Shown: in pieces, positions 9,707-18,027 of the stretch
Layout of the letters: the number at the start of each line of letters is the position of its first letter
How positions within the stretch are numbered: the stretch's first letter is position 1
Source of the DNA: Intestinibacillus sp. Marseille-P6563
Lineage (GTDB): Bacteria > Bacillota > Clostridia > Oscillospirales > Butyricicoccaceae
DNA length: 64,000 nucleotides
NCBI RefSeq assembly: GCF_900604335.1
Contig: NZ_UWOD01000001.1
Coordinates: 62,001-126,000, forward strand
Direction: 5' to 3'
Notes under the pieces: model-generated
What the model was told of the DNA's origin: nothing
The model's database searches: none
The model's input: the letters and a program-made list of their open reading frames with translations, nothing else
Translations under genes and position numbers: made by a program

Positions 9707-10600
9707 TTATTTCTGCCGATCTGCCAGCGACTGGGCAAGAGAGGTTAAAAAGTCGGTGTCCGCAAAATTTGCTTCAATGGCAGCGATTGCGGCATTGGTC
9801 AGCTCATGCACCTTTTCGTGGCATGCTTCCAGTCCCAAAAGCGACGGGAAGGTCGATTTTTCATTGGCCTGATCCGAGCCGATCGGCTTTCCGAGCGTTG
9901 CTTCATCGCCTTCGATGTCCAAAATATCATCCTGAATTTGGAATGCCAAGCCAAGCTGCTCTGCATATTGCGTCGCGGCCTGCATCTGTTTTTCCGAAGC
10001 GCCGCCGATTAGACAGCCCATTTGCGCCGCTGCGCGGATCAAAGCGCCTGTTTTCCGCTCTTGCAGCTGGATCAAAGCATGTGCCCCGATCTCCTGTCCT
10101 TCGGCCTGTAAGTCAAGCACCTGTCCGCCAATCATTCCCAGAACACCAGCTTCCTGTGCCAGACAATGAATTGCCTGCAATGTGACGCGCGCATCCAGTC
10201 CAGCGGTGTATCCAGGATTGGAAGCCAATTCAAATGCCTGTGTCAATAGAGCATCCCCTGCCAGCACAGCCATTGCTTCCCCGTACACTTTATGGTTGGT
10301 AGGCTGCCCACGCCGCAAATCATCGTCATCCATGCAAGGAAGATCGTCATGAATCAGAGAATACGTATGAATCATTTCAAGCGCAACAGCAAACGGGAGG
10401 GCGCGTTCGGGCTTGCCGCCGGAAATGCGGCAGAACTCCAACGTGATCGCAGGGCGCAGCCGTTTGCCGCCTGCGAGTGCGGAGTATCGCATCGCTTCTA
10501 CGATTTTTTCCTGCCCTACACAGCCATCGGTCTGCAAGTAGTGGGATAAAAAGGTTTCAACTTGCTGGATATAAGCATCCAGCTGATGCGTCCATGTCAT
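9707..10600 (-). CDS. ispA: Polyprenyl (farnesyl) diphosphate synthase
   Basis: Chain-elongating trans-prenyltransferase joining IPP to allylic diphosphates. The protein is 297 aa. The first Asp-rich motif is DDLPCMDD (residues 85-92) followed by DLRRGQPTNHK. The second is AFQIQDDILDIEGD near the C-terminus. GGKRLRP (44-50) is the usual IPP-binding stretch. Its ATG overlaps the xseB stop by 4 nt, and it is the last gene before the OLE-like RNA. Confidence 0.95.
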   Translation of the reverse strand: MTWTHQLDAYIQQVETFLSHYLQTDGCVGQEKIVEAMRYSALAGGKRLRPAITLEFCRISGGKPERALPFAVALEMIHTYSLIHDDLPCMDDDDLRRGQPTNHKVYGEAMAVLAGDALLTQAFELASNPGYTAGLDARVTLQAIHCLAQEAGVLGMIGGQVLDLQAEGQEIGAHALIQLQERKTGALIRAAAQMGCLIGGASEKQMQAATQYAEQLGLAFQIQDDILDIEGDEATLGKPIGSDQANEKSTFPSLLGLEACHEKVHELTNAAIAAIEANFADTDFLTSLAQSLADRQK

Positions 10601-10842
10601 ACGTCTCCCTCCCCTTCTGTGGGAATTGATGCTTCGGGTTCGGTTTCAGCAGGCTGATTGACCATTTGGACTTTTTGTTCAGCTGTATCCAGCATTTCAT
10701 GCAGTTTGGCAGAAAGTTTGGTGCCTTCCTCGAACAGGGCAACGCTCTGCTCCAAAGGGGCATCCCCCTGCTCCAGGGTTTGGACGATTTCCTCCAATCG
10801 CTGCATGGTCTGCTCAAACGTCATTTTCTTTTTGGTTGCCAT
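10597..10842 (-). CDS. xseB: Exodeoxyribonuclease VII small subunit
   Basis: 81-aa small subunit that binds XseA in the bidirectional single-strand exonuclease. It contains the family core TFEQTMQRLEEIVQTLEQGD and EEGTKL, and is predicted to be helical. Its ATG lies inside the end of xseA (29-bp overlap), and its stop overlaps the ispA start by 4 nt, so translation of the three is probably coupled. Confidence 0.95.
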   Translation of the reverse strand: MATKKKMTFEQTMQRLEEIVQTLEQGDAPLEQSVALFEEGTKLSAKLHEMLDTAEQKVQMVNQPAETEPEASIPTEGEGDV

Positions 10843-12127
10843 GTATTTGTTCCTCGCTTTTTACGATCTCCTGTATGCGGCAGCGGGCCTGTCCTTTTTT
10901 AAAGCATACAGTAAGATGATCTCCAATTGATAAAGCAGCAGCATTGGTCACTGCTTTTCCAGTCGTATCCAAAGCCACTGAATAGCCGCGGCTGAGTATT
11001 TTTAAGGGACTGTATGCATCCAATAGTGCGGTATGATGCTGATATTGGGCACGCGCCTTTTCCATTCGATGTGTGATCGCATGTTCGAGCTGCTGGACTG
11101 CCCAATCAACTGCTAGATTGTTTTCTTGCAATGTGTTGCGCATCCCTTTCTGCAAACGGTTTTGCAGACTGTCAACCGCCTGTCGGCGATTCATCACATA
11201 CCGAATCGGTGCATGACTTTTCAGTCGGTGCATCTGAAGGGTCAATTGAGAACGATGACGGTCGATGTGACGCTCAAAAGCGGTTTGCAATCGCTTGTCT
11301 AGGCGGCGTACGCTGGACATCACGTCGTTGCGGTCCGGTACAGCGAGTTCGGCGCCGCCGGACGGCGTTGGAGCCCGTAGGTCTGCAACAAAGTCCGCAA
11401 TCGTGACATCCGGTTCGTGGCCCACAGCCGAAATGACGGGAATCGTACTATGATAGATCGCCCGTGCCAAAGACTTATCATTAAATCCCCAAAGGTCTTC
11501 CATGGAACCGCCGCCGCGCCCCAGCAAGATGACATCGGCCTTTCCTTGTGCGTTTGCAGCTTGCAGAGCTGCGATAAGCTCTCGAGGGGAGGATGGTCCC
11601 TGGACCGTAGCCGGAAAAACGGTCACCTCCGCAAGCGGCCAGCGGCGCTTCAAAATGCGTAGCATATCCTGAATCGCCGCTCCGCTCGGGGATGTAATAA
11701 TGGCGATATGTTCCGGATATGCCGGGATGCTTTGTTTGTGCGACACATCGAACAGACCTTCTTGATATAACTTTTCTTTGCGCTGTTCAAACTCAAGATG
11801 CAAAGAGCCAGCCCCTTCGGGCATCAGGTCTGCCAGATAAAGCTGAACCTGCCCACTTTTGGGGAAGGAACTGATGCGGCCACGTGCGACAACTTTCAAT
11901 CCGTTGGATAACCGGAACCGAAGCTTTGCTGCGTCCGAGCGAAACAATACAGCGGAAATCGCAGCGCCTTCATCTTTGATGGTCATATAGTGATGCCCGG
12001 AAGGATGCGCTTTGTAGTTGGAGATCTCCCCGCGAACAAATAGATTGAGAAAAGAAGGGTTGCTCTCCAATAAATTTTTAATTTCCTGATTTAATTGACT
12101 GACGGTATAGATGCGGGAACCCGCCAT
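10814..12127 (-). CDS. xseA: Exodeoxyribonuclease VII large subunit
   Basis: Catalytic subunit degrading single-stranded DNA. The protein is 437 aa. It has an N-terminal OB-fold (VRGEISNYKAHPSGHHYMTIKDE), the catalytic core with ITSPSGAAIQDML, GRGGGSMEDLWGFND and SAVGHEPD, and a long helical C-terminus. I start at ATG 12127, which has GGAGAG about 6 nt upstream; a GTG two codons earlier (12133) overlaps that site. It overlaps the end of the M22 gene by 37 bp. Confidence 0.95.
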   Translation of the reverse strand: MAGSRIYTVSQLNQEIKNLLESNPSFLNLFVRGEISNYKAHPSGHHYMTIKDEGAAISAVLFRSDAAKLRFRLSNGLKVVARGRISSFPKSGQVQLYLADLMPEGAGSLHLEFEQRKEKLYQEGLFDVSHKQSIPAYPEHIAIITSPSGAAIQDMLRILKRRWPLAEVTVFPATVQGPSSPRELIAALQAANAQGKADVILLGRGGGSMEDLWGFNDKSLARAIYHSTIPVISAVGHEPDVTIADFVADLRAPTPSGGAELAVPDRNDVMSSVRRLDKRLQTAFERHIDRHRSQLTLQMHRLKSHAPIRYVMNRRQAVDSLQNRLQKGMRNTLQENNLAVDWAVQQLEHAITHRMEKARAQYQHHTALLDAYSPLKILSRGYSVALDTTGKAVTNAAALSIGDHLTVCFKKGQARCRIQEIVKSEEQIHGNQKENDV

Positions 12128-13065
12128 AAGCACTCTCCATTCTGTTGTGCGGCTAAAATTGCAGCGCCGACAGCATTATCTCCCGATAATTCCGGTGTGG
12201 CAAAAAAAGCGGAAAACGTCTGCTGCATCTGAGTTTGGATTCGGCGGTTGCTCATGACCCCACCCGCGCATAGAACCGGAACATCATACAGCCGTTTGGC
12301 ATTTGCAGTTGCCTTTTTGACAGCATAAAGGACAGTTTCCAAGGTAAACTGCGCAATATCACTGGCAGGATGCTGCTCTTCGAACATTTGCTCAACTTTA
12401 TTTTGCATCCCGGATAGAGAAAAATACGAATCGCTCACCTTGACCGGAAAAGGCTTGACGCTGTCCGAATCCTGCGCCAGTTTTTCCAGTGCCGGTCCAG
12501 CGGGAAATTCCAGACCTAAGAGCACACCCGCTCGATCGATGAGCTGCCCCGCAGAAATATCGGTACTGCCACCGATGATCTGTGCACAAGGCAAGCCATC
12601 GGCTCCCGGCGTTACAAGCAGCAATTCGGTTGTACCGCCGGATAAATGCCATGCCAGCACAGGCTTGTCCAGAAGCGAAAGCTGTTTGGCGCTATATGCT
12701 GCTGCTACGATGTGACCCTGTTGATGAGAACAAATATACAACGGAACGCCCAAAATATGTGCGATGCTGCGGGCAACGTTTTCGCCAGCCAAAAAGCATG
12801 GCATATACGACCCTTCTACTGCGCGAGGGCGCGTACTGACGCAAACTGCGCGGATTTGAGTCCCGATTCCTTCTGTCAGCTGTGCAATTTGTCCATGTAA
12901 ATGGATCGTATGCTGGAAAAGCGCCTCAGATTGACGCAGTCCAAGCTTGCCTTGGGGCACGTCCAAAAGTCGTCCGTGATTTTCATGACAGCAATGCTCG
13001 GCATCAAACAGCGCTGCTGATGTACGATAATTGGAAGTATCAATACCCAAATACCAGCGGCTCAT
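12091..13065 (-). CDS. M22 / TsaD-like (Kae1 family) protein, probable paralog
   Basis: 324-aa member of the ASKHA-fold glycoprotease family. The N-terminus YLGIDTSNYRTSAALFD is the phosphate-1 loop. The metal-binding HxxxH of TsaD is kept as HQQGH (His114, His118), and LSGGTTELLLV replaces the TsaD SGGHT loop. The C-terminus has LCAGGVMSNRRI. It differs enough from TsaD that I take it as a paralog, and its substrate is unknown. It lies between nusB and xseA with overlaps on both sides, so it is translated as part of the operon. The real t6A gene is not in the window. Confidence 0.8.
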   Translation of the reverse strand: MSRWYLGIDTSNYRTSAALFDAEHCCHENHGRLLDVPQGKLGLRQSEALFQHTIHLHGQIAQLTEGIGTQIRAVCVSTRPRAVEGSYMPCFLAGENVARSIAHILGVPLYICSHQQGHIVAAAYSAKQLSLLDKPVLAWHLSGGTTELLLVTPGADGLPCAQIIGGSTDISAGQLIDRAGVLLGLEFPAGPALEKLAQDSDSVKPFPVKVSDSYFSLSGMQNKVEQMFEEQHPASDIAQFTLETVLYAVKKATANAKRLYDVPVLCAGGVMSNRRIQTQMQQTFSAFFATPELSGDNAVGAAILAAQQNGECLWRVPASIPSVN

Positions 13066-13517
13066 TCCGACTCCTGTTCCAAGGAGCGGCCGATGGTACC
13101 CAAAATACCGTTGACAAAGGCGCCGGTATCCTCGGTTTCATAGGTTTTTGCCAATTCGACCGCCTCATTGATCGCAGCGCCAATCGGCACATCCGGCACA
13201 TATTTCATTTCATAGATAGCCAAACGCAGAACAGCCATCGTCATGCGGGAAATGCGCTGCATGCTCCAGCCGCGGGCATTTTGCTCAATCAGCGTATCGA
13301 TTTCCGACAAGTGCGCGGCAACGCCCTTCACAACATCCACAATATATGCGGTTTGTTTGGAGTCCAGCTTTCCAGCATACAGGGCAATATCACCGCTGAT
13401 GGACTGCATAATATTTTCATTCAAACGATCGATCAGAATTTCTTCTGCTTCAAATTCGCGAAATCCCATTTCAAAAACCAAGTGGAGCGCGATCTCTCTG
13501 GCTTTTTTTCTACTCAT
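13062..13517 (-). CDS. nusB: Transcription antitermination factor NusB
   Basis: RNA-binding partner of NusE/S10 in rRNA antitermination. The protein is 151 aa. It has the start SRKKAREIALHLVFEM and the C-terminal signature DVPIGAAINEAVELAKTYETE followed by FVNGILGTI. It is the first gene of the superoperon that runs through ispA to recN. The ATG is 6 nt after GGAGGG. Its stop overlaps the M22 start by 4 nt. Confidence 0.96.
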   Translation of the reverse strand: MSRKKAREIALHLVFEMGFREFEAEEILIDRLNENIMQSISGDIALYAGKLDSKQTAYIVDVVKGVAAHLSEIDTLIEQNARGWSMQRISRMTMAVLRLAIYEMKYVPDVPIGAAINEAVELAKTYETEDTGAFVNGILGTIGRSLEQESE

Positions 13518-13579
13518 CGTGTCCCTCCAAAATATAAAAATGTCATTTGAATCCTTCGAAAAGTAACTGGTAGTATTTC

Positions 13580-13608
13580 ATTTTACACGGATTGGCTTTC
13601 AAAAGCAA
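13580..13608 (-). promoter_or_regulatory. Possible promoter of the nusB superoperon
   Basis: TTGCTT (13603-13608), a 17-nt spacer and TAAAAT (13580-13585) lie between the asp23 terminator and nusB. The -35 is imperfect. Confidence 0.4.
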
Positions 13609-13618
13609 GTCACCCGAT

Positions 13619-13651
13619 AAAAAAGCGCGAAGAAGCTCAGTTCTTCGCGCT
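13619..13651 (-). terminator. Rho-independent terminator after asp23
   Basis: An 11-bp stem (13624-13634 with 13641-13651) with a 6-nt loop is followed on the minus strand by a T tract from 13623 down. It separates asp23 from nusB. Confidence 0.85.
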
Positions 13652-13656
13652 CGACA

Positions 13657-14076
13657 TTATTCCCCTTCTTCCGGTGTGCTGACCGGCACAACCGACTGCT
13701 CTTCGGGAAGAGCGAACGTAACGCCGCCGACATGGATGTTGATGCAGGTTGCATTCAGGCCAGTCATTGCTTCGATCGAAGAATGTACGGCCTCCTGAAC
13801 CTTTTTGGCGATGCTGCAAATGTTATAACCAAACTGCGCTAGGAAACAGATGTCAATTTCGACCGTGTCATCCGGATGCAGCTGCACCTTGACGCCCTTT
13901 GCCAGATTTTTTTTACCTAAAAAAGTCGCAATATCGTCTGTAAAACTGGAATAGAGTCCACTGACCCCTTCTGTTTCTGACGCTGCAATCGCTGCAATGG
14001 ATGCAACAACATCTTCGGAAATTTTGATTGTGCCCTGATCGCCCGCGGTCGTCCAATAATCCTTGTGGTCCGACAT
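13657..14076 (-). CDS. Asp23/Gls24 family envelope stress protein
   Basis: 139-aa protein with the Asp23 domain: GTIKISEDVVASIAAIAASETEGV at the N-terminus, then a segment with IDICFLAQFGYNICSIAKKVQEAV and the closing INIHVGGVTF. Family members are cytoplasmic and often membrane-tethered through partners; the molecular role is not settled. I start at ATG 14076 with AAGGAG 7 nt upstream; an ATG seven codons earlier lies on the ribosome site itself. It stands alone between a promoter and a terminator, and neighbouring nusB is the common Clostridia arrangement. Confidence 0.92.
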   Translation of the reverse strand: MSDHKDYWTTAGDQGTIKISEDVVASIAAIAASETEGVSGLYSSFTDDIATFLGKKNLAKGVKVQLHPDDTVEIDICFLAQFGYNICSIAKKVQEAVHSSIEAMTGLNATCINIHVGGVTFALPEEQSVVPVSTPEEGE

Positions 14077-14162
14077 ATACAACGCTCCTTTTATCACAAC
14101 AATCCGCTTGCCGAAATAGGTCGGCGAAACGGAACCTGTTTTTTGTGAGTTTTGATGCCAAT

Positions 14163-14192
14163 ATTATACCACAGTATTCCCGCAAAAGCCAA
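14163..14192 (-). promoter_or_regulatory. Probable sigma-A promoter of asp23
   Basis: TATAAT (14163-14168) with TTGGCT (14187-14192) at an 18-nt spacing lies about 90 nt upstream of the asp23 start, just past the spoIIIAH stop. Confidence 0.6.
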
Positions 14193-14208
14193 GGGTTAAT
14201 CTGCAAAA

Positions 14209-14766
14209 TCAAGCAGCTTCCACGATCTTGATCTGGTCGGCCCGCAGAGAAGTTTCTGCAACGACAATATCCCGAATTTTGGACGCATCGGTTTCGGTAA
14301 ATCCGGCCTGCGGCGGAGCGACGATCACGTTAACGCTGTCGCTTCCCAAAAATACAACCGCATCTTGATAGCCTTTGGCTTTGATCAGGCTTTCAATGCG
14401 CGCTTCGGTCACTGAATCATCGGCCATTTGCGAAATTTGCGCAGTAGCGAGCTCCTTCCCTTTTTCATCGGTCGTTTCATCTTGCAGCGTTTCCTTTAAG
14501 ATACTGATCGCTTCATCACGCGCCTGTTCGCGCGATAGGCGGGATTGTGCGAAATAGTCCGAAGCAGAAACCGTTTCAGCCGTATCGGCGGTCTCTTCGG
14601 TTGTTTCTTCCTTTGGTCTTTCTTCACTGGTGTTGCCAGAGTCGACCTGTCCGGCGACCAGAAGATCGTCCGGCGTGCTGACATAACTCCAGTTTAAGTA
14701 TACAGCAACACCTAGCATCACGGCAATGATTCCATAAATCGCGCCACGTTTTTTTAATTTACTCAT
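14209..14766 (-). CDS. spoIIIAH: Stage III sporulation protein AH
   Basis: Mother-cell protein that pairs with SpoIIQ across the two forespore membranes as part of the feeding-tube channel. The protein is 185 aa. One N-terminal membrane segment (about 9-26) precedes an acidic linker (EERPKEETTEETADT). The C-terminal YscJ/FliF-like domain ends with SVNVIVAPPQAGFTETDASK. It is the last gene of the spoIIIA operon. Confidence 0.93.
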   Translation of the reverse strand: MSKLKKRGAIYGIIAVMLGVAVYLNWSYVSTPDDLLVAGQVDSGNTSEERPKEETTEETADTAETVSASDYFAQSRLSREQARDEAISILKETLQDETTDEKGKELATAQISQMADDSVTEARIESLIKAKGYQDAVVFLGSDSVNVIVAPPQAGFTETDASKIRDIVVAETSLRADQIKIVEAA

Positions 14767-14785
14767 TGTACCTCGCCCTTTCTTT

Positions 14786-15325
14786 TCATTTGGATTGCAT
14801 TTTGAGAACAGTAATTTTATCTGTGCTCAAACCGCATGCGGCTGAAACCGCTTCGGTGATTGACCACCGGACTTTGGTATCATCCCCTCCCTCGCATAAA
14901 ATGACCGCACCGCGAAACGTGGGACAGACGCTTTTGACACGGACGGGCTGTTCTCCATAGCTGCCGTCGGATAAGACGGACAGGTTATTTTCATACGATG
15001 AGGTTTGCTCTCCACTGGTGCTTTGTCGTGTATTGGAAGCGTAAACGACCTCTTCGGTATCTTCCATGGAAAGCATCAGTTCCACCTGGCCCGCACCGTC
15101 GATCATGGAAAGCTTTTCTTGTAAGGTCTGCTGAAACGCTTCCAAATCAAAATTTGTGGATTCGGCTTGAGCGGATGAAGAGGTGGTCTGTTCCTCCGGT
15201 GCATCCCGGGGGGCTCCCATATATAATATGAATACACCGACCAGCAGGATGATCCAGACATAACGGTATTTTTGTAGGTACGGGGTTATTTTGGTTGTCC
15301 ATTCAAGAGCCTTCTGTTTCCACAT
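14786..15325 (-). CDS. spoIIIAG: Stage III sporulation protein AG
   Basis: 179-aa single-pass membrane protein, with a membrane helix at about 25-42 (WIILLVGVFILYMGA). The family forms a large ring in the mother-cell to forespore channel. The C-terminal part has VELMLSMEDTEEVVYASN and the conserved GAVILCEGGDD...ITEAVSAACGL. It overlaps spoIIIAF by 23 bp, consistent with coupled translation. Confidence 0.92.
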   Translation of the reverse strand: MWKQKALEWTTKITPYLQKYRYVWIILLVGVFILYMGAPRDAPEEQTTSSSAQAESTNFDLEAFQQTLQEKLSMIDGAGQVELMLSMEDTEEVVYASNTRQSTSGEQTSSYENNLSVLSDGSYGEQPVRVKSVCPTFRGAVILCEGGDDTKVRWSITEAVSAACGLSTDKITVLKMQSK

Positions 15326-15797
15326 ACGTTTGCTTCTCCTTTTCGATTCCGCATTCCTCTTCTAGGATTTTTTGTATGGTTTGCGTGTCTGTTTGCTCTG
15401 GAATTTGAGATAGAGTGACCTGCTGCAGGGCGATAGAATCCTCAGAGGCATAGGATAATTCTACTTGGATTTCGCAGGTGATCCCGTGTTCACGCAGTCG
15501 TCCGGCGATATAGGACTGTATTTCCTGCGATGCCGATTGGAGCATCCAAGTGCTGCGCTGCTGCTGGGCCTGTTCAATATGCTGGTCAACAGTTTCGGTG
15601 CTTTGAATGGCAAGCTGCCGCCAAGGAAAAAGCTGCAGCTTGGAAATCGGCGTCAAGAGCGCCAAAGTGATCATAAGCCCTGCAGCGAAACGCACGATCT
15701 CTTTGAGGGTGCCGGCTTGAATGAATGTCATGGCAATGGCAGCGAAAAGGGCTGCTGCCGCCACGCTTAATATCAGGGCTTTTAAAATTCCACTCAT
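15303..15797 (-). CDS. spoIIIAF: Stage III sporulation protein AF
   Basis: 164-aa protein with two N-terminal membrane helices (about 6-26 and 34-50, the latter FAAGLMITLALLTPISKL) and a soluble C-terminal domain facing the intermembrane space. It is identified by order and length between spoIIIAE and spoIIIAG, plus the family GLMITLALL motif. Its start overlaps the spoIIIAE stop by 4 nt. Confidence 0.9.
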   Translation of the reverse strand: MSGILKALILSVAAAALFAAIAMTFIQAGTLKEIVRFAAGLMITLALLTPISKLQLFPWRQLAIQSTETVDQHIEQAQQQRSTWMLQSASQEIQSYIAGRLREHGITCEIQVELSYASEDSIALQQVTLSQIPEQTDTQTIQKILEEECGIEKEKQTYVETEGS

Positions 15798-16918
15798 ATT
15801 GGTTTCACCATCAAAATTGAAAAGACTAGTTCAAAAAACAAAATCGCGCTGCACGTGCCCAGCATTCCCAGCATCAGTCCAAAGCTATCCCCGATGCCAG
15901 ACATCAATTTGCTTAGAGAAGGACTGCAAATCGGCGATAATACCGCGCTGCCAGCCTTGAAAAATAAGTAATTGATGCCGACTTGCAGAAAGGGCAAGAT
16001 ACAGATCGCCGCCACGCCCAACATCCCGAAAATGCCGACTGTATTTTTAATGGTCACCATACCGGCCAGCATGGACTCGGTCGCATCGGAAATAATGCCG
16101 CCGACCACAGGGACCGAACCGGAAACCGCAAATTTAGCGGTTTTGAGGGTAACAGCATCCACGCTGCCCCCGATGGCACCGGATATAGATAGATATGCGA
16201 TAAAAACGGTGAGCATGAGTTTTAAACTGCCAGTAGTCAGCCATTTTATAAAATTCGCAAGTCCGCTTAAGATATCGTTTCCCAATGCGGCATTCATCGT
16301 AATGATCGCAATGTATGCGCATACAGCAGGAACCAGCACCGTATTGATAAACCGAATCAAAAGATCCATTGCCAGCATGGTAATGCCTTGCGTTGCGCTG
16401 GCGGTTGCGGGCGCACCGGATATGGTAAGTGCCCCGGCCATCACAGGCAAAAGCGTCGTGGAAAAGACCGAAGTTTGTTCCAAGGTTTGCGTACAAAGCG
16501 CCAACATCCCTTGCAAATCGCGGAACAACACGCCGGTCATCCCCAAAGCTCCGGCAATCGCAATCACAGGAAATTCCTGATTCCCGGTGATACTATGAAA
16601 GCCATTGGCAGCCCCGATCACAACTGCAATCAGCAGCATTTTTGTCAAGCTGCGCGCTGCGCTGGTCCATAGCTTCCTTTCATCGACCTGTTCCAGAAGC
16701 TGGGCAATGCCGCTGCCCAAATCACTGGCTGCCTGGGTAAGATCGACACCATCCAACATGGACGAAGCTTCGCCGGGCAGTGCTTGCATCGCATCGGAAA
16801 ATCCTAAATCTTGCAAAACAGAGTCCGTATCATAGGCAGAGGCGCGTGGAAGCAGGAGCCCGGCGAGCAGAATAAGCATCCAAACAAATTTTCGCATAAA
16901 TTTTCGATTCCTTATCAT
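15794..16918 (-). CDS. spoIIIAE: Stage III sporulation protein AE
   Basis: 374-aa polytopic membrane protein with an N-terminal signal-like helix (MRKFVWMLILLAGLLL) and about seven further hydrophobic segments in the C-terminal two-thirds. It shows the family segment KFAVSGSVPVVGGIISDATES and ends near ELVFSILMV. It is a predicted channel component of the SpoIIIA complex. Its start overlaps the spoIIIAD stop by 4 nt. Confidence 0.93.
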   Translation of the reverse strand: MIRNRKFMRKFVWMLILLAGLLLPRASAYDTDSVLQDLGFSDAMQALPGEASSMLDGVDLTQAASDLGSGIAQLLEQVDERKLWTSAARSLTKMLLIAVVIGAANGFHSITGNQEFPVIAIAGALGMTGVLFRDLQGMLALCTQTLEQTSVFSTTLLPVMAGALTISGAPATASATQGITMLAMDLLIRFINTVLVPAVCAYIAIITMNAALGNDILSGLANFIKWLTTGSLKLMLTVFIAYLSISGAIGGSVDAVTLKTAKFAVSGSVPVVGGIISDATESMLAGMVTIKNTVGIFGMLGVAAICILPFLQVGINYLFFKAGSAVLSPICSPSLSKLMSGIGDSFGLMLGMLGTCSAILFFELVFSILMVKPI

Positions 16919-17301
16919 TGCAAAATGCTGTTTACCAGGGCGACCAGTTCGTCAATGAGCGGGAAACAGGCAACCAGTGCCGCGATACCCCCCACCAGTT
17001 CCAATTTCACAGCAAGGGCATCTTGTCCGGCATCTTTGCAAATAGCCCCCGCAATGCGAATCACCGTCGCAATGCCCACGACCTTTATAACAGGAAGATA
17101 AATGGAATCCGAGATGCCGGCTGCCGATGCTAAATTTGTGACTGCCCCGGACAATTGCCAAACCGCTTGTGCTGCTGCGGTCAATAAGCACAATCCAGCA
17201 GCCAAAGCAGTCAGAAATGCAAAAATCGGCTGATAGGGCTTTAAGGTCAGGGACAAAATCGCGGCCGTGACTGCAATGCCTACCCAAGTCAATAGTTCCA
17301 T
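16915..17301 (-). CDS. spoIIIAD: Stage III sporulation protein AD
   Basis: 128-aa, very hydrophobic protein with about four membrane segments. It is related to SpoIIIAC and contains the family stretch YLPVIKVVGIATVIRIAGAICKDAGQDALA. It starts 2 nt after spoIIIAC ends. Confidence 0.93.
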   Translation of the reverse strand: MELLTWVGIAVTAAILSLTLKPYQPIFAFLTALAAGLCLLTAAAQAVWQLSGAVTNLASAAGISDSIYLPVIKVVGIATVIRIAGAICKDAGQDALAVKLELVGGIAALVACFPLIDELVALVNSILQ

Positions 17302-17303
17302 AG

Positions 17304-17498
17304 CTAAAACCCAAAGACAGATTTCATCATATTAAAGAGATTTCCGATTTCCTGCACCAGAATCATCATGACAACGACCAAACCAGCCAGCGTTGTCATC
17401 AAAGCCTGTTCCTCTCGTCCGGAACGAATCAAAAGCTGATTGAAAACCGCAACCAAAATTCCGACAGCTGCGATTTTAAAAATCAAATCGATCTGCAT
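17304..17498 (-). CDS. spoIIIAC: Stage III sporulation protein AC
   Basis: 64-aa protein with two membrane helices (MQIDLIFKIAAVGILVAVF and ALMTTLAGLVVVMMI), the usual size for SpoIIIAC. I start at ATG 17498, which has AGGTGA 5 nt upstream; a GTG three codons earlier lies inside that ribosome site. Confidence 0.93.
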   Translation of the reverse strand: MQIDLIFKIAAVGILVAVFNQLLIRSGREEQALMTTLAGLVVVMMILVQEIGNLFNMMKSVFGF

Positions 17499-17508
17499 GG
17501 CAATCACC

Positions 17509-18027
17509 TCACAGCATCATCAGTACGACAACAACACCGACCGCGATGCCGCAGGTGCGATATAGATTGCCTTTGGTTTCGAGCGTCTGGCGAGCTTGTC
17601 TGCAAATACCGACCAGTTGTTCCCGGGTGTGCATGAGCCCGGCAAGCTGCTGCTCAGCCTGATAGCGGCCTAAGTAGGAAGCTGCTTGCCGCAGCACATC
17701 CACTTCCCCGCTTTCCAGCCCCAGGTCTTCCGCCAGATCACGCGCCGTCGTCTGCCAGTGGTAGGAAAAGGACAGATCGGTATTGGCCTGCATCCGTTTC
17801 TGTAAGATTTTAAAAAACCGAGTGCTTTCCCCGATATCCTCCTGGGTGAGCATGGAAATTAATTGGGGTAAAGGCGTTTGATTGGACTGCATCTCTGCAA
17901 TGAGCAGATCAAAAGCCTGAATAAACTGGGTCAGACTACGTACCCGATGGCTTAGCCGCTGCCTGGCAGAAAGCCCCAGTGTTGTGCTAGCTCCAACGAC
18001 CAAAACCATTCCAAGCATCCTCAGCAT
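17509..18027 (-). CDS. spoIIIAB: Stage III sporulation protein AB
   Basis: 172-aa protein with an N-terminal membrane helix, a soluble helical middle (LTQFIQAFDLLIAEMQSNQTPLPQ) and a C-terminal membrane helix (CGIAVGVVVVLMML). SpoIIIAB resembles type II secretion GspF. It follows spoIIIAA directly, with its ATG next to the spoIIIAA stop. Confidence 0.93.
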   Translation of the reverse strand: MLRMLGMVLVVGASTTLGLSARQRLSHRVRSLTQFIQAFDLLIAEMQSNQTPLPQLISMLTQEDIGESTRFFKILQKRMQANTDLSFSYHWQTTARDLAEDLGLESGEVDVLRQAASYLGRYQAEQQLAGLMHTREQLVGICRQARQTLETKGNLYRTCGIAVGVVVVLMML

